From assembly GCA_016791145.1 (NCBI GenBank), contig JAEUNJ010000053.1, positions 1-56,399 of the forward strand: DNA of 56,399 bases, written 5' to 3'. How positions within the stretch are numbered: position 1 is the stretch's first letter; every line of letters begins with the position of its first letter. Positions 52,131 through 56,399 of the stretch are shown here, piece after piece. Position numbers and translations under genes: made by a program. Origin of the DNA: Rhodocyclaceae bacterium (GTDB lineage Bacteria > Pseudomonadota > Gammaproteobacteria > Burkholderiales > Rhodocyclaceae). The notes below the pieces were generated by a model. That model worked only from the letters and a program-made list of their open reading frames with translations. It did not search any database and was not told the DNA's origin.

Positions 52131-53675
52131 TTACTGTTCGTTGCCGAGCTGGATCGCGGTGCTGACGAGCTGGTGCACGCCGCCCACCATGCCCATCTTG
52201 AAGCCGTAGAACGGCAATACCTTGGTGAATTGGGCCTTGCAGATGGCGCAGATCGTCGCCATGAAATTGACGCCCTTGCCGTCGGCGACGGCCTTCAGGG
52301 CTTCCATGCGGGGCAGGGCCCCCTTGACCCGCAGGTCCAGCAGTTCGTCGGTGAGCAGGCCGCCGCCGCCGCCGCAGCAGAAGGTCTTTTCGCGGGTCGT
52401 CCCGCGGGCCATTTCGACGTAGTTGTTGGCCACCGCCTTGATGATGGCGCGGGGAATGTCGAACTGGCCGCCCGGGTCGTCGCCCATGCGGGAGCCCCGC
52501 GCCACGTTGCAGGAGTCGTGGAAGGTGATGATCCGGTGGTCGTTGGCGGACTTGTCGAACTTGAGCCGGCCCTGCCGGATCAGGTCCCAGGTGACCTCGC
52601 AGATGTGGGAAGGCTGCTTGTAGTTCGGGTCGAGCTGTTTCTGCAATTCCACCGCGAAGGGATCGTTGGCGCCGGCGCCGATGCCGGTCAGCGTGTTCCA
52701 GAAGGAGTAGGCGACCCGCCAGGCGTGGCCGCACTCGCCGACCACGATGCGCTTCACGCCCAGTTCCAGGGCCGCCTCGCGCACGCGCATGGCGATCTTC
52801 CGCATCTGGTCGTAGCTGCCGATGAACATGCCGAAGTTGCCCGCCTCCGAGGCCGCGGAGGAGAGGGTCCAGGAGATGCCTGCGGCATGGAAGACCTTGC
52901 CGTAGCCGATCAGGCTCTCCACGTGGGGCTCGGCGAAGAAGTCGGCGGAAGGCGTCACCAGCAGCACCTCGGCGCCCTTCACGTCGAGGGGATAGCGCAC
53001 GTCGGCGCCGGTGTCCTCCTTGACGTCCTCCTCCAGGCCCTGCAGGGTGTCCTCCAGGGCGGGACCGGGTAGCCCCAGGTTGTTGCCGATCTTGTGTACC
53101 TTGCCGATGATCTCGTTCACGTACTTGTGGCCGAGACCCACGCTGTGCATGATCTCCTTGGCCGCCATCGTCACCTCGGCGGTGTCGATGCCGTAGGGAC
53201 AGAAGACCGAGCAGCGGCGGCATTCGGAGCACTGGTTGTAGTAGCGGAACCAGTCGTCGAGCACGTCCTTCGTCATGTCCCGGGCGCCCACGAGGCCCGG
53301 GAAGAGCTTGCCGGGCAGCGTGAAGTAGCGGCGGTAAACGCTGCGCATCAACTCCTGGCGGGCCACCGGCATGTTCTTCGGGTCGCCGGTGCCGATGAAG
53401 TAGTGGCACTTGTCGGTGCAGGCGCCGCAATGGACGCAGGAGTCCATGTAGACGCGCAGCGACCTGTACTTGCCCAGCAGTTCGCCCATCTTGGCGATGG
53501 CCTTCTGCTCCCAGCCCTCCACCAGGGCGCCGGGAAAGCCGATGGCCTCGTTGTGCTTGTCGGCCGCCACGTAGGGATTCGAGCCGGCCATGGCTTCCGG
53601 CTGGAGCGCCGGGATGGTCGGGAATTCCCGGTAGGCGGGGGCCTCGACCTTGGGCTTGGCGTCGGGGGCAGCCAT
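52131..53675 (-). CDS. dsrK: DsrK, HdrD-like catalytic Fe-S subunit
   Basis: The product has 514 residues. Two [4Fe-4S] motifs are near the N-terminus: Cys80, Cys83, Cys86 and Cys90 in CVHCGACTDKCHYF, and CSECRRCSVFCPYG. The C-terminal CCG-type domain has FHDSCNVARG and FCCGGGGGLL, which bind the noncubane cluster that handles disulfides or trisulfides. It is thought to reoxidise or process DsrC. An 81-bp gap with family B hairpins precedes its ATG, and the hairpin includes its Shine-Dalgarno sequence. Confidence 0.96.
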   Translation of the reverse strand: MAAPDAKPKVEAPAYREFPTIPALQPEAMAGSNPYVAADKHNEAIGFPGALVEGWEQKAIAKMGELLGKYRSLRVYMDSCVHCGACTDKCHYFIGTGDPKNMPVARQELMRSVYRRYFTLPGKLFPGLVGARDMTKDVLDDWFRYYNQCSECRRCSVFCPYGIDTAEVTMAAKEIMHSVGLGHKYVNEIIGKVHKIGNNLGLPGPALEDTLQGLEEDVKEDTGADVRYPLDVKGAEVLLVTPSADFFAEPHVESLIGYGKVFHAAGISWTLSSAASEAGNFGMFIGSYDQMRKIAMRVREAALELGVKRIVVGECGHAWRVAYSFWNTLTGIGAGANDPFAVELQKQLDPNYKQPSHICEVTWDLIRQGRLKFDKSANDHRIITFHDSCNVARGSRMGDDPGGQFDIPRAIIKAVANNYVEMARGTTREKTFCCGGGGGLLTDELLDLRVKGALPRMEALKAVADGKGVNFMATICAICKAQFTKVLPFYGFKMGMVGGVHQLVSTAIQLGNEQ

Positions 53676-53679
53676 GTCA

Positions 53680-53728
53680 GCCTCCCGCAGGGCCGCCCCA
53701 AGGGAGGCGGCGCCCCCCGGTGGGGGGC
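53680..53728 (-). repeat. stacked hairpins before dsrK (repeat family B)
   Basis: Read on the minus strand: stem GCCCCCC/GGGGGGC (53712-53728), then stem GCCTCCC/GGGAGGC (53680-53708) with the 15-nt loop TTGGGGCGGCCCTGC. The latter ends 4 nt before the dsrK ATG and holds the GGGAGG ribosome-binding site. The loop differs by one base from that before nuoG. Confidence 0.75.
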
Positions 53729-53756
53729 AGCGAACGGATGTGAGCGTGGGGGGCCA

Positions 53757-54479
53757 TCATTGTTGCTCCAGCTTGGCGGCCCAGGGGGCCACGTGGCGCG
53801 CTTCGCGCGGATTGTCGGCCTGGTTGCGGGTCGGGCTGAAGAAGATGCCGGGCGCGTGGAGCAGCTTGCTGAAGGGGAAGACGATCATCAGCAGCGCGAC
53901 CAGGAGGAGATGGACGTAGAGCCCGGGGTGCGCCGGCAGCGGCTGGATGTCGAAAACCATGAGGCCGAGGAAGAAGGCCTTCACCGCGACGATGTCCGTG
54001 TGCATCAGGAATTTCATCGCCAGGCCGGTGGCGGCGATGCCGAGCAGCAGGGCCAGCATCAGGTGGTCGGAGGGCGTCGAGATGTAGCGGATCCGTTCCA
54101 CCAGGAAGCGGCGCGCCCAGAGGGCGGCAAGGCCGGCGGCCATGGCGAAGCCCGCGTAGATGCCGAAGGGCTGGATCAGCGCCACCCAGGACCACACCGG
54201 CTCGGTGAAGTAGCGCAGGTGCCGCGCCAGCACCAGGAACAGGCCCATGTGGAAGAGCCAGCCGAAGGCCCAGATCCAGAGGTTGGACTTGAACAGGCTC
54301 TCGAACAGCACCACCTCCCGCGCCATGCGCAGCGCGACGCCGCCCGTGGAGGTGGGCGCCGGGGTGGTCGGGATCAGCAGCGGCGCCGGCGTGCGGGCGA
54401 ATTCCCGGATCCGGTAGGCCACGCCAACCACCAGCACCAGGGCGGCGACGTAGAAAAGGATGGCGAAGAGCAGACTCAT
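53757..54479 (-). CDS. dsrM: DsrM, NarI-like cytochrome b subunit
   Basis: The product has 240 residues with five membrane helices (first at about 3-22; later ones include WIWAFGWLFHMGLFLVLARH and HLLLVALLMIVFPFSKLLH). The histidines in these helices are the likely heme b ligands. It is the quinone-interacting partner of DsrK. It is separated from dsrC by a 103-bp gap with strong hairpins, and from dsrK by the family B repeat. Confidence 0.93.
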   Translation of the reverse strand: MSLLFAILFYVAALVLVVGVAYRIREFARTPAPLLIPTTPAPTSTGGVALRMAREVVLFESLFKSNLWIWAFGWLFHMGLFLVLARHLRYFTEPVWSWVALIQPFGIYAGFAMAAGLAALWARRFLVERIRYISTPSDHLMLALLLGIAATGLAMKFLMHTDIVAVKAFFLGLMVFDIQPLPAHPGLYVHLLLVALLMIVFPFSKLLHAPGIFFSPTRNQADNPREARHVAPWAAKLEQQ

Positions 54480-54495
54480 GGGCGACCTCCGCTAG

Positions 54496-54561
54496 CGCGA
54501 CCCGCAACCGCGGGCCGCGTCGCGTACTTCCTGGCGGCTTTCGCCGGCCCCGGGGGGCCGG
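54496..54561 (-). promoter_or_regulatory. two hairpins between dsrC and dsrM
   Basis: Hairpin 1 (first transcribed) is CCGGCCCC/GGGGCCGG (54544-54561, 2-nt loop). Hairpin 2 has inner stem CCCGC/GCGGG (54501-54514) and outer CGCGA/TCGCG (54496-54524). No T-tract follows. They may act as 3' stabilisers or partial attenuators that let dsrC mRNA exceed dsrMK mRNA. Confidence 0.5.
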
Positions 54562-54582
54562 TCGTTCAGGCGCAGTCCGGGT

Positions 54583-54915
54583 TCAGACGCAGCCGGTGGG
54601 CTTGGGCAGGCCGGCGATCTTGCACGCCTGCTTGGCCGGGCCGTAGGGGAACAGCTCGTACAGGTACTGGCTGTTGCCCTTTTCCGGGCCGAGCTTCTTG
54701 CCGATGGCCTTGGTGAGCACGCGGACGGCGGGGGCGATCTGGAATTCGTTGTAGTAGTCGCGCAGGAAGTTGATGACCTCCCAGTGCTGGTCGGTCATGG
54801 TGACGTTCTCCTGCTGGGCCAGGACGCCGGCGATGGCCTCGTCCCAGTCGGCCAGGTTCACCAGGTAGCCTTCCTCGTCGGTCTCGACACTCTTGCCATT
54901 GATTTCGATAGCCAT
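54583..54915 (-). CDS. dsrC: DsrC, sulfur-carrier protein
   Basis: The product has 110 residues. The mobile C-terminal arm carries both redox cysteines: Cys98 and the penultimate Cys109 in CKIAGLPKPTGCV, 11 residues apart. This is the arrangement of genuine DsrC rather than of TusE, which has only the last one. It accepts sulfur from DsrEFH and presents a trisulfide to DsrAB/DsrK. The Shine-Dalgarno AAGGAGA is the strongest in the operon, fitting high expression. Hairpins flank the gene on both sides. Confidence 0.97.
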   Translation of the reverse strand: MAIEINGKSVETDEEGYLVNLADWDEAIAGVLAQQENVTMTDQHWEVINFLRDYYNEFQIAPAVRVLTKAIGKKLGPEKGNSQYLYELFPYGPAKQACKIAGLPKPTGCV

Positions 54916-54933
54916 TTGCTTCTCCTTGTGTTG

Positions 54934-54951
54934 GGCCCGACCCGGCGGGCC
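54934..54951 (-). promoter_or_regulatory. hairpin in the dsrH-dsrC gap
   Basis: GGCCCG and CGGGCC form a perfect 6-bp stem with a 6-nt loop, 19 bp upstream of the dsrC start and clear of its Shine-Dalgarno sequence. No promoter consensus is visible in this 50-bp gap, so processing or 5' stabilisation is the likelier role. Confidence 0.45.
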
Positions 54952-54965
54952 AATGGTTGGATTGC

Positions 54966-55262
54966 TTACAGCCAGGACTGGCTGGACTTGTACTCGGCGA
55001 CCAGATCCACGAAACCGCCGTAATCGACGGCGGTCACGCCGTCCATGACGCGGTCGGCGATGCCGCGGGCTTCCAGGTCGGGCGCCAGGGCGTAGACCTT
55101 GAACTTGCCCATGGCGGCCTTCAGCGTCGGTTCGAAGGAGTTGCCCCGGGCCACGGCATAGACGCCGTCCTCGATCAGCAGGATGGCGCCGCCGGTGCCC
55201 GTTTCGATGCAGGATTGCAGCGCGTTGCGCTCCAGGGGGGACTTGTTGACGATGTTCAGCAT
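54966..55262 (-). CDS. dsrH: DsrH, sulfurtransferase subunit
   Basis: The product is 98 residues of the TusB/DsrH fold. Cys18 (ALQSCIETG) corresponds to the active-site cysteine, Cys20 in Allochromatium as I recall. IEDGVYAVARG follows. It forms the DsrE2F2H2 hexamer that passes sulfur to DsrC. It lies 10 bp after dsrF. Confidence 0.95.
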   Translation of the reverse strand: MLNIVNKSPLERNALQSCIETGTGGAILLIEDGVYAVARGNSFEPTLKAAMGKFKVYALAPDLEARGIADRVMDGVTAVDYGGFVDLVAEYKSSQSWL

Positions 55263-55272
55263 GGCATTGTCC

Positions 55273-55638
55273 TCAGAAGCTCAGGAGCACGTCCTGCTCT
55301 TCCATCATCTTTCCCAGTTCGGCGCGGCTCATGACTTCGACCGGCACGGTCAGGTCGTCGGCGGTGAGGCCCCGGGCGGCGAGGGATTCGGCGTCCACGT
55401 AGAGCTTGGTGACGTCGTAGTCCTCCAGCGCACCGTAGGTCTTCTCGAAACCCTTGACCTCGATGCCCTTGGTCTGGTGGCCCTTCTTGATCTGGTAGAC
55501 CCCGTCGTCCATGAAGGCCAGCGAGACGTCCTGCTCGAAGGCCGCGGCGATCAGCACCACCTCCAGGGACTCCAGCGCATAGATGGTGCCGTAGGGCGCC
55601 TTGCGGTTCACGAACATGAATTTCTTGATGTCGCTCAC
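55273..55638 (-). CDS. dsrF: DsrF, sulfurtransferase complex subunit
   Basis: The product is 121 residues of the DsrE-like fold (FMFVNRKAPYGTIYALESLE; LAFMDDGVYQI). It contains no cysteine at all, so it can only be structural in the DsrEFH hexamer. This agrees with DsrE and DsrH being the sulfur-carrying subunits. It lies between dsrE and dsrH with gaps of 11 and 10 bp. Confidence 0.94.
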   Translation of the reverse strand: MSDIKKFMFVNRKAPYGTIYALESLEVVLIAAAFEQDVSLAFMDDGVYQIKKGHQTKGIEVKGFEKTYGALEDYDVTKLYVDAESLAARGLTADDLTVPVEVMSRAELGKMMEEQDVLLSF

Positions 55639-55649
55639 GATCGTCCCCC

Positions 55650-56042
55650 TCAGTCGCCGAAGACCACGATGCGGTCGGACTGGATGCCCGCCTCGATCAG
55701 CTGTCCGAGGCCGGAGATGCGGAAGCCGGCCGCCAGGTTGGTGGCGTCCTTGCCGTTGCGCTTCGCCTCGCCGTCATCCACGATGCCGCGGCGCTGGGCC
55801 GCGGCGACGCAGACCACCATGTCCAGCTTGTGCTCCTCGCCCAGCTTGGACCAGCGATTGACGATGTTGCGGTCATCCTGGGGCGGCGTGGTCAGGCGCG
55901 TCGCGTTGTTCACCCCGTCGTGGTAGAAGAAGATGCGGAAGATCTCGTGGCCCTTCGCCAGCACCGCCTTGGCGAACTGGTAGGCCGAGTCGGAGGCCTG
56001 GTGGGTGTAGGGCCCCTCGTTGACCAGGATCGAGAATTTCAT
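55650..56042 (-). CDS. dsrE: DsrE, sulfurtransferase subunit
   Basis: The product is 130 residues of the DsrE/TusD fold. The active-site Cys78 is in DMVVCVAAAQRRGI, the same number as in Allochromatium DsrE. IFRIFFYHDGVNNATR is the central conserved strand. It receives sulfur from rhodanese/TusA and passes it to DsrC. DsrEFH are found only in oxidative Dsr systems. It lies 22 bp after dsrB. Confidence 0.96.
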   Translation of the reverse strand: MKFSILVNEGPYTHQASDSAYQFAKAVLAKGHEIFRIFFYHDGVNNATRLTTPPQDDRNIVNRWSKLGEEHKLDMVVCVAAAQRRGIVDDGEAKRNGKDATNLAAGFRISGLGQLIEAGIQSDRIVVFGD

Positions 56043-56064
56043 CGGATGCCTTTCCTCGTCCGGA

Positions 56065-56399
56065 TCAGAAGCGGATGTGGGCCGACGCGTTCAGGTTGGT
56101 CCGCGAACCGCGCCAGTCGTCGATCAGGTACTTGGTGAAGGGCAGGTTGGTCTTCTCGAAGAAGCGGGGCCAGCCGATGCGGTCGATCCAGTCCGACAGC
56201 CGCTCCCAGGGCCGGGCGTCGGCCTTGTAGGTGCGCAGGATCTTGCCCACCACCTCGTTGACCTCGGGCCAGCGGGGCGGATTGTTGGGCAGGCCGGAGG
56301 CCACCAGTTTCATGAAGGTGGGCTTGCCGCGGGCGTTGGAGTTCTTGCCGCCGACCCAGATGGCCAGCTTGGAATACTCGGGGTCGTTGATCTGCATGG
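56065..56399 (-). CDS. dsrB: DsrB, beta subunit of reverse dissimilatory sulfite reductase (3' part)
   Basis: Only the last 110 or so codons are inside the window; the gene continues beyond the right edge. Recognisable are IWVGGKNSNARGKPTFMKLV and ILRTYKADARPWERLSDWID, which belong to the C-terminal half of DsrB, ending NASAHIRF. Together with DsrA it oxidises DsrC-bound sulfur to sulfite using siroheme amide and Fe-S clusters. dsrA is expected just outside the window. Confidence 0.95.
   Translation of the reverse strand, partial: MQINDPEYSKLAIWVGGKNSNARGKPTFMKLVASGLPNNPPRWPEVNEVVGKILRTYKADARPWERLSDWIDRIGWPRFFEKTNLPFTKYLIDDWRGSRTNLNASAHIRF

Noticed and set aside
54583..54915. TusE (tRNA thiolation) instead of DsrC
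   Set aside because: Two C-terminal cysteines 11 residues apart and the dsr context identify DsrC; TusE keeps only the last cysteine.

Overview
The window is one contiguous piece of a GC-rich proteobacterial chromosome. Several signs point to a betaproteobacterium of the sulfur-oxidising Rhodocyclales/Nitrosomonadales kind: the order tpiA-secG-tRNA-Leu-nuoABCDEFGHIJKLMN, the carA-carB-greA-yhbY/rlmE-ftsH-folP-glmM block, unfused nuoC and nuoD, and a complete-looking reverse dissimilatory sulfite reductase (rDsr) operon. This placement is inference from gene order and protein character; no 16S or search was available.

Layout. Positions 1-476 are a scar: the 3' end of an IS3-type transposase runs into a 5'-truncated cupin gene. 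Positions 688-5846 hold a UPF0158 protein, a GDT1/UPF0016 manganese exporter, fur, bamE, dapB and a cytoplasmic hybrid histidine kinase. Positions 6101-21389 are housekeeping: carAB, greA, yhbY, rlmE, ftsH, folP, glmM, a Pho-regulated pstSCAB operon and tpiA. secG, a tRNA-Leu(GAG) gene and the 14-gene complex I operon follow (21410-36617).

Positions 36664-43469 are accessory. They hold a small protein resembling one half of sulfur oxygenase reductase, an ADP-ribose pyrophosphatase, a NarX/NarL-like two-component system with a cysteine-rich GAF domain, an extended response regulator, and a SulP-STAS-cyclic-nucleotide-binding fusion. A secreted lipase-like gene (43708-44847) then meets the dsr operon tail to tail.

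The dsr operon lies on the minus strand and runs in from the right edge: dsrB (partial)-dsrE-dsrF-dsrH-dsrC-dsrM-dsrK-dsrL-dsrJ-dsrO-(small ORF)-dsrP-dsrN-dsrR-SUMT. DsrEFH and DsrL mark the oxidative direction. Stored or low-potential sulfur would pass through DsrEFH and DsrC, be oxidised to sulfite by DsrAB, and feed electrons via DsrMKJOP into the quinone pool. Siroheme amide comes from SUMT and DsrN. Complex I could run forward for respiration or in reverse to make NADH during lithotrophy.

Two families of repeats sit at operon junctions. Family A consists of long imperfect inverted arms with an 'accacagaggcacagagg'-like core; four copies lie between 41 and 50.2 kb, two of them inside the dsr operon, and one supplies part of the DsrJ signal peptide. 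Family B is a set of stacked hairpins with a nearly invariant 15-nt loop directly before the start codons of nuoG and dsrK.

The strongest candidates for something undescribed are the half-size SOR-like protein next to complex I, the 28-codon ORF fitted exactly between dsrO and dsrP, and the repeats built into the dsr and nuo operons.
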